Origin: Globisporangium splendens
Taxonomy: Eukaryota > Oomycota > Peronosporomycetes > Pythiales > Pythiaceae
DNA: 64,000 nt
Assembly (NCBI GenBank): GCA_006386115.1
Contig: VFIW01000050.1
Location: forward strand, 357,339-421,338
Reading direction: 5' to 3'
Part shown: positions 1-10,864 of the stretch, piece after piece
Layout: every line of letters starts with the position of its first letter
Position numbering within the stretch: the first letter of the stretch is position 1
Notes under the pieces: model-generated
Told to the model about the DNA's origin: nothing
The model's input: the letters and a program-made list of their open reading frames with translations, nothing else
Database searches by the model: none
Position numbers and translations under genes: made by a program

Positions 1-1452
1 TGGCAAGATACAACAATAATTGAAAGGTCGTCAAAAACGAACTGGTTTTCGAGTGTTGCAGGTGCATCACGATAGTAATTATGACAACCGAGCTCACTTG
101 TTTCTCAGACGTGGACGCCAAAAAATGCATTTGGTACGAAATGTTCTATCGCAGCTGCAGGATGTGGACTGCGTGGGTGGATGGAGCTTCAGTATCTGCT
201 GGAGTCTCTACGTCGCTGCCTCTTACGGGAGTTGCGGCAGTTGCCCCTGGAGCTTCAGAAGTTTTCTGGCACCTCCGAGCAGTGGCGCGTCCGTCGTTAT
301 CGACGCCTTGACGCCATTGCACTCGCTGGTTTATTTTGCGCGTCAAGGCGGCAATCCCGAGTCTACGAGTACGAGAAGCGATAGCTTCGTATCGCTGCGT
401 GCAGGAAAGTAGGCTCAATCGTGATACCGCGCTATTTATTCTACCCTCTTCTCCGCCGAGCGCCATTTCATATGCACACACCTGCAGCTTCCAACTCAAC
501 GATACCCAAGTTCGATCCCGATTTCAGGATGAACATTCGGCACAAAAGAGATCATCCTCGGGTGGTTCAACCGCCGTGTTTGTCATGCGCCGTCGCCTTG
601 GTCTAATCTCATTTCAGCAGCAGGAGAAATGGGGCAAACACAAATGGATAGGCGCCAAATCTCTCTATTCGCATGGTGTTCTCCGGATCATCTCCACCAG
701 GAGGACACACTTGGGTACAGTAACCTTTTCTCTCCTCCCTGCTGCATGAGCAACGCATTGGCGCGTAGCCATGTGGGGCGTGCTCTCTCCATTCTCTCGT
801 TGATAAACTTGACCCCAAGCCAATGGAGCAGGCAATCTCAACTGCGGATATGCAATGTGGGCTGTCGGCATGACCAGCGCCATGAAGGACAAGACGAAAC
901 GCACGCAAGTTGCCTTTCTTGATTCTGTTTCCCGCAATCAGCAGCTGCAGAGTTAATACTCAGCTGCGGACCGGATTTTACTTTAGCTCCAAATCAATAA
1001 GCACTTTATCAAGAATGCGGATTTAGGCAGTTAGCGGAGACTGTACACTCAAGTGTTGCTCCTTCAATATGACGTCAGCAGGAAAGAAAAAAACAGGCAC
1101 CAGCCGTTTTCTCAACTCCCGTATCACCGACCACACCACTTACGTAATATATAAAGACATAGATAATACCACATAGCATCTCATAAAACTGCTAATGCTA
1201 GATAAAGAGTATCGGACCGATCCCAATTGCGTCTGTTGTGCGTGTTAGCTGAAGCTGATCCAAAGTCCGCTGGCTCGTCTGTGCGCACAAGTCACAGATT
1301 GTGTGCGGAGCTCTTCAGGATCATCTGCTGCTGTGTGGTGCCCAGCTGCTCCCGCACAAAGTGGACCGCCACGCGCTCCTTCTCTGCAGTATTGCTGTGT
1401 GTCAGGCAGACAATCAGGCGCGCACTCCCCAAGTGGCTCGGTTGCCAGCACC
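1..1452. other. Left flank, no gene supported
   Basis: Only short open frames occur here, on both strands and overlapping each other, none with a recognisable domain. The last few hundred bases presumably hold the promoter and 5' leader of the gene starting at 1453. The frame of that gene stays open upstream to 1303, but the 50 extra residues are low-complexity and absent from its paralogues. Confidence 0.5.
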
Positions 1453-3330
1453 ATGGCGACGATGAAGGCGGTGTTTGACCAGACGCCGTTCCCGCGGCTG
1501 CAGCTCTCGCGCGACGACCGCAACCTGTGCCGCAGCCTCGTGCGCGACGCGCTCCGCAAGACGCTGCTCGAGTACGACCGCGCGACCGCGAACGAGGGAC
1601 CTCCAGGCAAGCGCCGCTTCTCGAGTCGGCGCTGGAAAGTCGTGAAAACCAATGAAAACTGCACCGCATACATCGACCGCAGCTCGCAGAGCGGCAAGAA
1701 AGCAACGACATCATCTGGTGTGAGCAGTAGTAGCGCTGCAGGCAGTCAGCGGGCGAATAATAACAGCCACCATAGTAGCGATAGCAGTCATAGTCACCCG
1801 AAGAGCCACGACGGAACGGGTGGTGGAGACGGCGCGACGACGACGACGGTGAGCCACAGCAACGATGAGTCGTTACGATCGGTTTCCTCGTCCGACATGT
1901 CCGACAATGCGGACGATGGCGATGATGACGACGGGGACGAGTTGCTCGACGATGTCAGCAGTGACTGGAAGATGCCCGATATCGTGATCTCCGGGACAGT
2001 CCCGGGCACGGTCGACGATGTCATGTACGGCATGATCACGCCGGACTCGTCCGAGTATCTGCTGCGCACGGTGTACGTGGACGACCACATTCAGGACGGC
2101 GCTGTGCTGTACCAGATGCTGATGCCGACGCCCGACGCGCCGTTCCGGTTCTTCGGCATCAAGTGGTACGTCAAGGACATTCCGTTGCAGTACAAGAAGC
2201 TCGTGTGGCCGCGGGACTTTGTGTTTGTCGAGTCCTCGGGTATCCTCACGCGCCGTGACGGCACGCGGCTCGGGTACATGATTCGTCACCCGGTGACGCT
2301 CGCAGGCTGCGGTGACTTGACGGCCCACGGCGTGATTCGCGGGAGCTTCATGTCGTGCGGGATCTACACGCCGCTGCCGAACAACGAGGTCGACATCTAC
2401 GTGCGCGGCAAGTCCGATCCAGCTGGCAAGATGTCGAAATCGCTCGGCATCTCATTGACGGCCCATGCGCTGCTGAGCGCGTCGAACGCTCCAAACTGCT
2501 CACGCCACAAGAAACTAATGGGACTCATCCGTCGTGCAGTGGAGAATGTGGCGCCCACCGAGAGGACGACGCGGTACGCGTGTGGCGCGTGCGCGAAGAA
2601 GTTCGGTGCGCTCACGACGGTCAAGACGTGCAAGATCTGTCGGCTGCAGATGTGCTCGCGGTGTCGCATCCGCCGCTCGCTGTCGTTTGTGAACGAGGAC
2701 AACAATTTCGCTGTCGAGCAGCTCACGGCGATCATCTGCATCAACTGTCTCGCACAGGCCACGCACACGAGTGCGTTCGAGATCGCGCGGGACGAAGTGT
2801 TGTCTGGACGATACGGACCCGTTCCGAAAGAGCAGAAGAAGCCAAAGCAGCAGGAAGACAAGCCACAGAAGCCCACTGTCTTGCTTGACGAGTTCCATTT
2901 GAAGACGACACTGACCCCGACGTCGTCGGCTGACGACGTGTCCTCGCTGCAGCTCAAGGTCGATCGCATTACGTCCTTGGAGCTCATAAAGCACGACATC
3001 CTCACAGAGACGCTCTCCGAGTCGAGCTTCCCGAGCAGCTTCGACGAGTCTGTTACCGAGGTAGTGACAGGTGACGACATCGGCATTGAAGGCAATACTG
3101 CTGGTCCAACTCCAGCTGCAACAACAGCGAACCTGTTGAACCCGAACGAGCAACGCCAAGAGCTGTGGCGCAAAATGAGCGAGTTGCGACTGCAAGCCGA
3201 GTCTGCGTATCAACTCACCAAGCAGACGACGGCTCTGTTCAACATGGGGATCCAGGGCTCGACGAGCTCCGCGGACGTGTCGATCGCCTCGGATGCGGAC
3301 GAGGACGAGGACAAGCAGAACGAAGCGTAG
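1453..3330 (+). CDS. START domain / FYVE-like zinc finger protein (paralogue 1)
   Basis: About 625 residues. START folds bind lipids or sterols and FYVE fingers bind phosphoinositide membranes, so a lipid-sensing or membrane-trafficking role is inferred; the ligand is unknown. A conserved N-terminal block (FDQTPFPRLQLSRDD) leads to a Ser/His-rich and acidic linker. The START-like region starts near residue 173 (MPDIVISGTVPGT, then DDVMYGMITPDS). A finger with four CxxC pairs follows at about 375-430, but it lacks the (R/K)HHCR basic motif of canonical FYVE domains. The conserved helix RQELWRKMSELRLQAES lies near 565-590 and the tail is very acidic. The start was chosen because paralogues begin at the equivalent position; the frame is open to 1303. 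It lacks the HxNG...DIEALD tail shared by the other three copies, so it is the most divergent in its C-terminus. Confidence 0.88.
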   Translation: MATMKAVFDQTPFPRLQLSRDDRNLCRSLVRDALRKTLLEYDRATANEGPPGKRRFSSRRWKVVKTNENCTAYIDRSSQSGKKATTSSGVSSSSAAGSQRANNNSHHSSDSSHSHPKSHDGTGGGDGATTTTVSHSNDESLRSVSSSDMSDNADDGDDDDGDELLDDVSSDWKMPDIVISGTVPGTVDDVMYGMITPDSSEYLLRTVYVDDHIQDGAVLYQMLMPTPDAPFRFFGIKWYVKDIPLQYKKLVWPRDFVFVESSGILTRRDGTRLGYMIRHPVTLAGCGDLTAHGVIRGSFMSCGIYTPLPNNEVDIYVRGKSDPAGKMSKSLGISLTAHALLSASNAPNCSRHKKLMGLIRRAVENVAPTERTTRYACGACAKKFGALTTVKTCKICRLQMCSRCRIRRSLSFVNEDNNFAVEQLTAIICINCLAQATHTSAFEIARDEVLSGRYGPVPKEQKKPKQQEDKPQKPTVLLDEFHLKTTLTPTSSADDVSSLQLKVDRITSLELIKHDILTETLSESSFPSSFDESVTEVVTGDDIGIEGNTAGPTPAATTANLLNPNEQRQELWRKMSELRLQAESAYQLTKQTTALFNMGIQGSTSSADVSIASDADEDEDKQNEA

Positions 3331-4897
3331 AGATGGGAGGTGCTCGATGGATGGTGCAAAATGAAATCGTGTTATTACTGTTGACTTTCATGTAACATGA
3401 AGAAGAGCTCCCCCAAGTCAAGTATCGGCTCAACTTGTGGTCTCAACTAATCCCAGTAGCTGCACACAATAGTGCTATAGGAAAAATCCGAGATGGAGAG
3501 TTTCAAGAGCCTGCCTGACAAACAGATTTTTAACCCTAAAACAGCTAAAGAATTCATTAGAATCGCGTTCCATTGCCACTGCCCGCCATTACCAAGTTGC
3601 CCATTCTAGATGGACGGACACGACGTGCCTGGTAATTTTTGCACCAGATTCCAGCAGACAACTTGAGACTTGGAACTCCAATTGGTGGCGCTGGATCCAA
3701 TGGCTGTCAGCGCTCCTGGATTAAAGTTATGACACGGTCGTCCTGTTGTTTATTTGTCTTTCGCAATGGTGCTCATCTCGCTTCAACGAGCTGAAATCAA
3801 GTCGTAAGGGAGTGTGGCGTGGGACACTGCAGGGTTGTGTCGTCTTAAAGCGGGTTGGCATTGTTGAACGATGTGATTGTCGATTCATGCTGCATCCTGG
3901 TCAATTTACTATTGTACTCTCATACCTCATAATTATCATTATACAGATATACTAATTGACGCAGGTTTGGCGAAAGCGCTTCGTGTGATGAGCCCTGTTG
4001 TGATGGCCACGCCGTTCACCAGGAGGAATCCGAGAGACGTTCTGTAGATCAGAGAGTCTCCGACTCGTGTAGGTTTTGCGCCAGTATCTGCTCTACAACG
4101 AGTGTACTCGCAAAGCAAATCATCTGAACGAGCAAAGTCTGAAACAGAGAGCCGTCCCTGATCGCACTTGCGAGAGACAGCAGCCCAACTGGTCTGCGAA
4201 GGCAGGCGCAGCGACTGCGGTTGCGTCAGCATAACCAATAACCAAACGCAACACGGCAAGTGAGACAGCGACTGTCTACAGTATTGCTTAAATGGACTGG
4301 GTCACATGCCTAAAGCATGAAAAAACAAAACAAAACAATCAGGACAGCAACTGCCTCGTGCCTTGAACCCAAGTGAGCGCAGCAGAAACAGACGCACATC
4401 CAATGCCTTCAAATCACACACATCTGAACTTTTACGCCCTATGTTTGACAAAACCAGTGGGTGTCCATTTGCTGGACATTTCGCACATGTCTGGTGCCAC
4501 CAATGATTGCATCCATTTATAAAGGTGCATGAAAGCAGGAGACGGCTCTAAATACCTATATGTGATCCGCTAAATGTAGCAAATATTATTTACCAGAGGT
4601 ATATGATCTGTCTCCTGTCAAACAACTTCAACCTGATACCATCCTCCATTGTAGCAATTGCACACATTATTCATTTTAAAAGCAGTTGGATTGATCTACT
4701 GAAACTTGCAGTGTGCAGTATTCTTCACTATATACAAGCTACTTATTATATAAAGGTAAATGTAGCCATTTTGAGAGTGGGTCGTGATGTTGCACTTTCT
4801 CGAACGAGGCGACAATGGATCGCGTTTTTCTTTTCTTACAGACGTGAGCGTTCACAGCTCCTGCGAGCAGCTCACAGAGACCAGCAGAGCGGCAATC
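3331..4897. other. Intergenic, no gene seen
   Basis: AT-richer DNA between paralogues 1 and 2. A minus-strand frame of about 100 codons near 3939-4259 has no recognisable domain and no convincing start. I see no RNA gene or mobile element here. Confidence 0.5.
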
Positions 4898-4912
4898 TCT
4901 CATTCCCAAATC
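4898..4912 (+). promoter_or_regulatory. Oomycete initiator-like element of paralogue 2
   Basis: TCTCATTCCCAAATC resembles the oomycete initiator core (GCTCATTYYNCAWTTT) and lies about 85 nt before the ATG at 4983. An equivalent motif lies at the same distance in the next paralogue, which supports both the motif and the chosen start codons. Function is inferred from sequence only. Confidence 0.55.
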
Positions 4913-4982
4913 TCCTTTCGTGCAGCGGCAGCCGCAAAAGCAGTTTTCCACTCTCACCACCGTCGCAGCGCCATCGAACGCT

Positions 4983-6848
4983 ATGGTGCTCGCTCAACCT
5001 GAAGACGCGCCACCAGTGTCGAAGAAGGAAGCGCGGTTCGTGCTGTCGCCGTTCCCACCTGTACGTCTCTCGGCTTCCGAATGCGAGCGCATCGAGCGTC
5101 TCGTAAAAGACAGCCTACAGAAGGCGCTGCGTGAGTACGAAGCCGTCGGAGCGCCACCGACGCCGCGCGAGTTCCCGAAGAATCGCTGGAAAGTCCTGAA
5201 AACGCATCATAGCTGCACCGCGTACTTGGACCGCTATTCGCGCAGCAGCAAAAGTGCCAAGAAGGTCACAAATGCTGGCAACAAAGCGAAAGTCAACGAT
5301 ATCAGCATCGGTGGCGCACAGACGCCATTGAATCTGTCTCACACGCTCGAGACGAACGGCATGGTATCAGCATCGTATTCGTCATCGGACGATGATCTTC
5401 AAGAAGAAGGCAAAAGCACCAGAAGGTGGCCGTTGCCTGACATCGTGGTCTCCGGTAGCGTACCTGGGACACTCGACGACGTCATGTACGGCATGATGAC
5501 ACCTGATTCTGCTGAGATGCTGCTGCATACGGCGTACATAGACGACAGCCTCGTTGATGGCGGTGTGCTTCAACAGCTGCAGCTGCCGACCGCGAACAAT
5601 CCTTTCCGGTCCGTCTGCGTCAAGTGGTGCGTTAGGGGCACACCGCCATCATACATGAATCTGGTATCGGCGCGTGATGCCGTGTTCGTGGAGGCCACCG
5701 GTGAGGTGGCGCGCCAAGACGGAGTGCGTCTTGGTTACTTGCTGCGTCACTGGCTGGATCTCGAAGGTTGCACAGAGCTCAAGGGTTTGGAGCGCGCTTG
5801 GTTCTCGAGCTGCGCGATCTACACGCCGCTCTCGAATCACACGGTCGATATCTTTGTGCGAGGCAACATCGATCCGGGTGGCAACAAAATAACGCACCAG
5901 CTTGCGTTGCCGGTCGCCGCGGCAGCATTACTGTGCTCGTCAAACGCGGTCTTTTGTTCGTATAACAAAAAATTGGCATGGCTCCTTAACCAGAAAAATG
6001 GTGATCACGTGGTGAAACGCAGTACCATGATGGCGTGCAATATGTGTTCCAAGAAGTTAAGTAGGTTAAGCAGCTTGGCCACGTGTGGGATCTGTTGCGC
6101 TCCAATGTGCTCACGATGCAGCCTAAGGCGGTCCCTAGCGTATGTGGACACGCAGCATTACGACCACGCAGTCGTCGAGCGCTTTTCGGGCGTGTTTTGT
6201 AAGAACTGCGTCGCCCAAGCCAACCAGATGAGCGCCTTCGACGTCGCACAGGACGATATCTTAAGGGGCCGATATGGCGCCGTCGCACAAGAAGTCAGCA
6301 ACGATGAAGCACAGCCACGTGGTCACGACGAGCAGCCACCACTGATACCGATCCTGTCGCATGGCTGGTCGTCTTTCGGACTCTCACATCATGCTGATGC
6401 AATGCCCTGGCCATCATCCTCTCAACTCGTCTCTGTCGGTAGTGCAGGCTGCGCCACGACCGCGACGGACGACTCAGATAGCGACTTGAAGAACTCGGTT
6501 TTGGGTGGTCGCGATAACGAGGCAGAGCTTGAGGAGATCTTGGGCGACGACGTCGGCGAACGTCGAGAATGGGCGACCGCGTCGTCTGCTGCTGTTGCTA
6601 CTTCTAGTGTCGTACCAAATGTAGCTTTGTCTGCTGCTGCTGCTGATACCACCTCTCCACAGGCATATGAGAGCGGTGGGTATCTTGAGCGACAGGAGCT
6701 CTGGCGAAAGATGGCGGAGCTGCGGTTGCAAGCAGAGACTGTCTACCAGATGGCTAAACACAACTCGGAGGTGCACGTGAACGGAGCAGGAGACACAGGC
6801 CATCAGGTCGAAGCCCATTGCGACTCGGATATCGAAGCGCTGGATTAA
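4983..6848 (+). CDS. START domain / FYVE-like zinc finger protein (paralogue 2)
   Basis: About 621 residues, same architecture as the neighbouring paralogues. An N-terminal block (FVLSPFPPVRLSASECERI) is followed by a START-like region from about residue 152 (LPDIVVSGSVPGTLDDVMYG). The FYVE-like finger (CNMCSKKL, CGICCAPMC, FCKNC) is at about 350-410 and the RQELWRKMAELRLQAET helix is near the C-terminus, ending DSDIEALD. The start MVLAQPED matches paralogue 3 exactly; the frame is open 63 nt further upstream to 4920 but that extension is not shared. It is closest to paralogue 3, yet several positions identical in copies 1, 3 and 4 differ here (for example KWCVRG for KWYVK, and ARDAVF for RDFVF). 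This suggests relaxed or altered constraint. Lipid binding and endosomal targeting are inferred from the families. Confidence 0.88.
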   Translation: MVLAQPEDAPPVSKKEARFVLSPFPPVRLSASECERIERLVKDSLQKALREYEAVGAPPTPREFPKNRWKVLKTHHSCTAYLDRYSRSSKSAKKVTNAGNKAKVNDISIGGAQTPLNLSHTLETNGMVSASYSSSDDDLQEEGKSTRRWPLPDIVVSGSVPGTLDDVMYGMMTPDSAEMLLHTAYIDDSLVDGGVLQQLQLPTANNPFRSVCVKWCVRGTPPSYMNLVSARDAVFVEATGEVARQDGVRLGYLLRHWLDLEGCTELKGLERAWFSSCAIYTPLSNHTVDIFVRGNIDPGGNKITHQLALPVAAAALLCSSNAVFCSYNKKLAWLLNQKNGDHVVKRSTMMACNMCSKKLSRLSSLATCGICCAPMCSRCSLRRSLAYVDTQHYDHAVVERFSGVFCKNCVAQANQMSAFDVAQDDILRGRYGAVAQEVSNDEAQPRGHDEQPPLIPILSHGWSSFGLSHHADAMPWPSSSQLVSVGSAGCATTATDDSDSDLKNSVLGGRDNEAELEEILGDDVGERREWATASSAAVATSSVVPNVALSAAAADTTSPQAYESGGYLERQELWRKMAELRLQAETVYQMAKHNSEVHVNGAGDTGHQVEAHCDSDIEALD

Positions 6849-8747
6849 GTAATTGTATGCAGCTGTTGTGAGTGTACTCAGGAAAGAATGCTGAGCCTCC
6901 TAGTTGCAGTGAGCTACTGCATTCTTCACGTCGACAGTATGTATTCGCTCATGGAGCGTCTGTTATAATGAGTGCCATTGGAAGGCGGTGAAATGGTCTG
7001 AACAGCACCAGCAGCAGCCATGCTAGCAATGCAAACAGTCGTTGTTTGCAACATGTGAAAAGCACACTCCAGCAATCTGTCAGATCAACTCGATAGGCAT
7101 GTCTACTGCAGAGGAGGGATCTGAACTGGAGGAAAAGTCTCAGGAACCTGACAATCTGCTTCTCTTTCCAGTGCTGAGCGATGCGTTGGTCGCTGTCCTA
7201 GTTATGAACGATGACATAAGCATGTCGTTGTCTCGAGTGAAGCATTGAAGGAACTAATTGGTCGCATCTACTGCACGCATGCAGCTCAGACTGAGAAGAA
7301 AGTCTCAAGAGCCCTGTTTAGCTCTGGAAAAGCTGTACGATCCAATGCACAGCTGCAATTCTGCAGCGCTTGTCGTCGTCCATTGTCATCATTGTCCAGT
7401 TTCAATGAACAAACACACCGCGCGTTGATGATCTGAAACTTCAGTCCAGTTGGCAGCACTAATGCGTCGCACGCATGGCTTGTACTGGTGTTCTTGTCAA
7501 AGAAGCAATGGCGCGAATCGTGCTGTCGTTTGGCGTTCACAACGCCGCTCACCTCGCTTGCAAGACAGATAAGACAGATATCAAGTCCTTTCCCAAGTTC
7601 AAGAGGCTGTCGAGGGCGTTCAGGATAGGGAGCGTGTCTTGACAATCTCCTGATATATCGTTTTACACCGGGTATTAGTTGCTGAATGCATCGCGTTCCT
7701 GTTTGACGCCACAGTCGAACTACTTGTCGAAAGATCCCATATATGATGACATCAAATTAAACTGACTATAATATTTTGAGTACTTTTTCCGGCGCGGCTG
7801 TCTCGATGGCTGCGGAGGTTCGTCAGTATGAAATTGTTACCCTCTGCAATGCACTTTGAAGTACGAATTGGCGAGAGAGGGACGAAGAAAGTGAGGAATC
7901 AAGTCGCAGGTCCAAACGAGAGAGGTCTCTGTGCCAATGCCACAGTCAACCGCCAGCCATTGACCAACGCAGACGCTGCAACGCAAAAATAGTATGCTGC
8001 AAAAATAGGATGAGAGCAAATCGCTGTCCATGTCAGAGGTCTCAAATAGCCAACTAGGGACCAGCATCCACAGCAGAGAGCTCGCGACAAGCTAAACTTG
8101 AATGCTGCAGTTTTGGGGCTACGCTGGACTTGTCTTTTAAGATAAGTACTGTGTGCTGCAACTGGATGATAGTGCTTTGTGATTTGCTTCAGAGCCACTC
8201 TCTCGGTCTCTATAGCAAGACATGTTCTGCCTGGTCCCACCATGTGGTTGCGCATCACAACAAAAGGACGGAGTCTGGTGCCAGCAGTGTAGATATGTAT
8301 CTATAGAGGTCGATCAGTGCAGCAATGACTCAATTGACCAACGCTCACATTTAGAGGGCATTTATTGCTAGAGGTAACAACCCAGTCCCGGTTGCAGCTG
8401 TTCCTTTGCTTTTATCACTTCAACCCCAATTGTTCTTTTTTTATTCGTGCGCAACGTGTGACGACATCCTCCAATAATGAGTGGTGCAATGTATTGTTCG
8501 CTTTAAAAAGGTATGATTGGATCGAATAATGGTTCTCTAGTGGATGTGTAAATGCATGCTTATTATAGAGGCAAATTTATTCTCCCACTCCAGAGTGTTG
8601 GTCAGTCAAATGCCCTTTCTCGAGCCAATTGCAACGGGTTCACTGGATTGTTTTTCGTGTGGCACAGATAGAAATTCGGAGCTGCTGCTCGCCAGCAGAA
8701 GCTCACTTTTGCGTGGAGGCATTTGTCTGTCTCCCCGATCAGCAATC
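6849..8747. other. Intergenic, no gene seen
   Basis: Holds only short overlapping frames on both strands without domains or consistent starts. No transposon coding sequence or RNA gene recognised. Confidence 0.5.
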
Positions 8748-8763
8748 GCTCATTTCCAAAACT
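8748..8763 (+). promoter_or_regulatory. Oomycete initiator-like element of paralogue 3
   Basis: GCTCATTTCCAAAACT is a close match to the oomycete initiator consensus (GCTCATTYYNCAWTTT). It lies about 85 nt upstream of the ATG at 8834, the same spacing as in paralogue 2. It probably marks the transcription start. Confidence 0.6.
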
Positions 8764-8833
8764 CCACTCGTGCCGCAGCAGCAGCAGCAGTTCTTGAGGC
8801 CCTCGTAGCATTCGTGCTTGCCATCAAATCAGC

Positions 8834-10864
8834 ATGGTGCTCGCTCAGCCCGAAGACATGCCGCCCATGTCGAAGAAGGAAGCGCGATTCGCGCTCTCGC
8901 CGTTCCCGCCTGTGCACATCTCGGCTTCCGAGTGCATGCGCATCGAGCAGCTCGTAGAAGACGAACTGCAGAAGGCGCTGCGCGAATACGAAATCGCTGG
9001 CGCGCCGCCGACGCCGCGCGAGTTCCCGAAGAGCCGCTACAAAGTCGTGAAATCCCACGACAACTGCACCGCGTACGTGGACCGCTACTCACGCAAACGC
9101 AAGAGTTCCAAGGAGAAAACAACTAGTAGTAGCAGCGTCAGCAGCAGCTCGCCGACGCCGTTCGATCCGTACCATACGCTCGCAAGCAGCGGCGTGGTGT
9201 CAGGATCCCATTCGTCCACGGAAGATGACCCAGACGAGTGCACCAGCAACTGGGCGATGCCCGACATCGTGGTCTCCGGTACGGTGCCAGGGACGCTCGA
9301 CGACGTGATGTACGGCATGATGACGCCCGATTCGGCCGAGATGCTGCTGCGCACGGCGTACGTCGATGACCACCTCTTGGATGGCGGAGTGCTCCAACAA
9401 CTGCAGCTGCCGACTGAAACCGATCCGTTCCGATCCGTCTGCGTCAAGTGGTATGTCAAGGGCATGCCTTCGTCGTACAAGAAGTTGGTGTGGGCGCGGG
9501 ATTTCGTGTTTGTGGAAGCCACGGGCATGGTCACGCGCCAAGACGGAGCGCGTCTGGGGTACATGCTGCGTCACTGGTTGGATCTGGAAGGCTGTGGAGA
9601 ACTCAAGGGTCTGCAGCGCGGCCGGTTCTCAAATTGCGCGATCTACACGGCTCTGTCGAATCACACGGTCGACATCTTCGTGCGCGGCACTGTCGACCCA
9701 GGCGGCAAAATGGCGATGTCGCTCGCGATCCCGGTCGCTGCGTCCGCTCTGTTGAGCTCCTCGAACGCGGTCATTTGTTCGTACAATAAGAAGCTGGTGT
9801 GGCTTCTGGACAATCAGAAACGAGGCGACCACTCCGTCCCCATGGAGCGCAGAAACATGTTCGCTTGCGGCATGTGCGCCAAGAAGTTCGGCAAACTGAG
9901 CAGCGTCGGCACGTGCCGGATCTGCTGCGTGCAAATGTGTTCGCGATGCCGCCTGAATCGGTCACTAGCGTATGTGGACATGCAAAATCACGATCACGCG
10001 GTTGTCGAGCACTTTTCGGGCGTGTTCTGCAAGAATTGTATCTCCCAGGCCAACCAGATGAGCGCGTTGGATGTCGCACAGGACGATATCGCAAGAGGAC
10101 GATATGGATCCGTTACTCAAGATAAAATAAACGGCGGAGTACAGCTTCCGGTGCCACTGCCACCGCTGACGCCGCTCCTGTCGCATGGCTGGTCGTCGTT
10201 CGGACTCTCACTCCCCGCTAATGCGGTGTCGCGATCGTCAGCGCATCCAACGTCACAGAATGCTTCACTCTACGCTGGCGCAGTGTCTTTGTCGTCACAG
10301 CCCGCCTCAACGATTAGGACGAACGACTCGAGCAAACGCAGCTCGGCAAAGTCGCCTGTTATGTCTTCCCAGGGAATCTCACTCGATGCGGTGTCTCGAT
10401 CGGTGCAACAACGACCAGGAAGCAGCATCAGCAACCCGACGACCGTGACGGACGATCCAAGCCGCGACTCCGGAAACTCGCGCTGCAGCAGCATGTACGA
10501 ACCAGAGGTCGAGGAAGAAGTCTCAGGCAGCGACATTGGCGAGTTCCAAGAATGGGCGACCGCGTCATCGGCTGCTGTTTCTACTGGCAGCCTTGTCAGT
10601 GATGCGGCTCCGCCTGCTGCTCTTCGAAACTACCGAGTGGAGAGCATTGCACCTGCTGTTGCTGTTGCCTCACAACCTCAGCCATACCAGAGTGGCGCGT
10701 ACCAAGAGCGTCAGGAACTCTGGCGCAAGATGACGGAGCTGCGGCTGCAAGCCGAGTCCGTCTACCGGTTGACGAAACACAACTCGGAGATGCATCTGAA
10801 TGGAGCAGAAGGAAGCCATGACGCCGAAGCCCATCTCAACTCGGACATTGAAGCGCTGGACTAA
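8834..10864 (+). CDS. START domain / FYVE-like zinc finger protein (paralogue 3)
   Basis: 676 residues from the first in-frame ATG. Layout: conserved N-terminal block (about 19-90), Ser-rich linker, START-like region about 140-315, FYVE-like finger about 345-402, long Ser/Thr-rich linker, helix RQELWRKMTELRLQAES near 626-645, and tail LNSDIEALD. In the finger the pairs CGMC, CRIC, CSRC and CKNC supply eight potential zinc ligands; the (R/K)HHCR lipid-contact motif of classical FYVE domains is not present. An initiator-like motif lies about 85 nt upstream. Its high similarity to paralogue 2 points to a fairly recent tandem duplication. Probable role: lipid-dependent membrane association or transport, inferred. 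Confidence 0.9.
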   Translation: MVLAQPEDMPPMSKKEARFALSPFPPVHISASECMRIEQLVEDELQKALREYEIAGAPPTPREFPKSRYKVVKSHDNCTAYVDRYSRKRKSSKEKTTSSSSVSSSSPTPFDPYHTLASSGVVSGSHSSTEDDPDECTSNWAMPDIVVSGTVPGTLDDVMYGMMTPDSAEMLLRTAYVDDHLLDGGVLQQLQLPTETDPFRSVCVKWYVKGMPSSYKKLVWARDFVFVEATGMVTRQDGARLGYMLRHWLDLEGCGELKGLQRGRFSNCAIYTALSNHTVDIFVRGTVDPGGKMAMSLAIPVAASALLSSSNAVICSYNKKLVWLLDNQKRGDHSVPMERRNMFACGMCAKKFGKLSSVGTCRICCVQMCSRCRLNRSLAYVDMQNHDHAVVEHFSGVFCKNCISQANQMSALDVAQDDIARGRYGSVTQDKINGGVQLPVPLPPLTPLLSHGWSSFGLSLPANAVSRSSAHPTSQNASLYAGAVSLSSQPASTIRTNDSSKRSSAKSPVMSSQGISLDAVSRSVQQRPGSSISNPTTVTDDPSRDSGNSRCSSMYEPEVEEEVSGSDIGEFQEWATASSAAVSTGSLVSDAAPPAALRNYRVESIAPAVAVASQPQPYQSGAYQERQELWRKMTELRLQAESVYRLTKHNSEMHLNGAEGSHDAEAHLNSDIEALD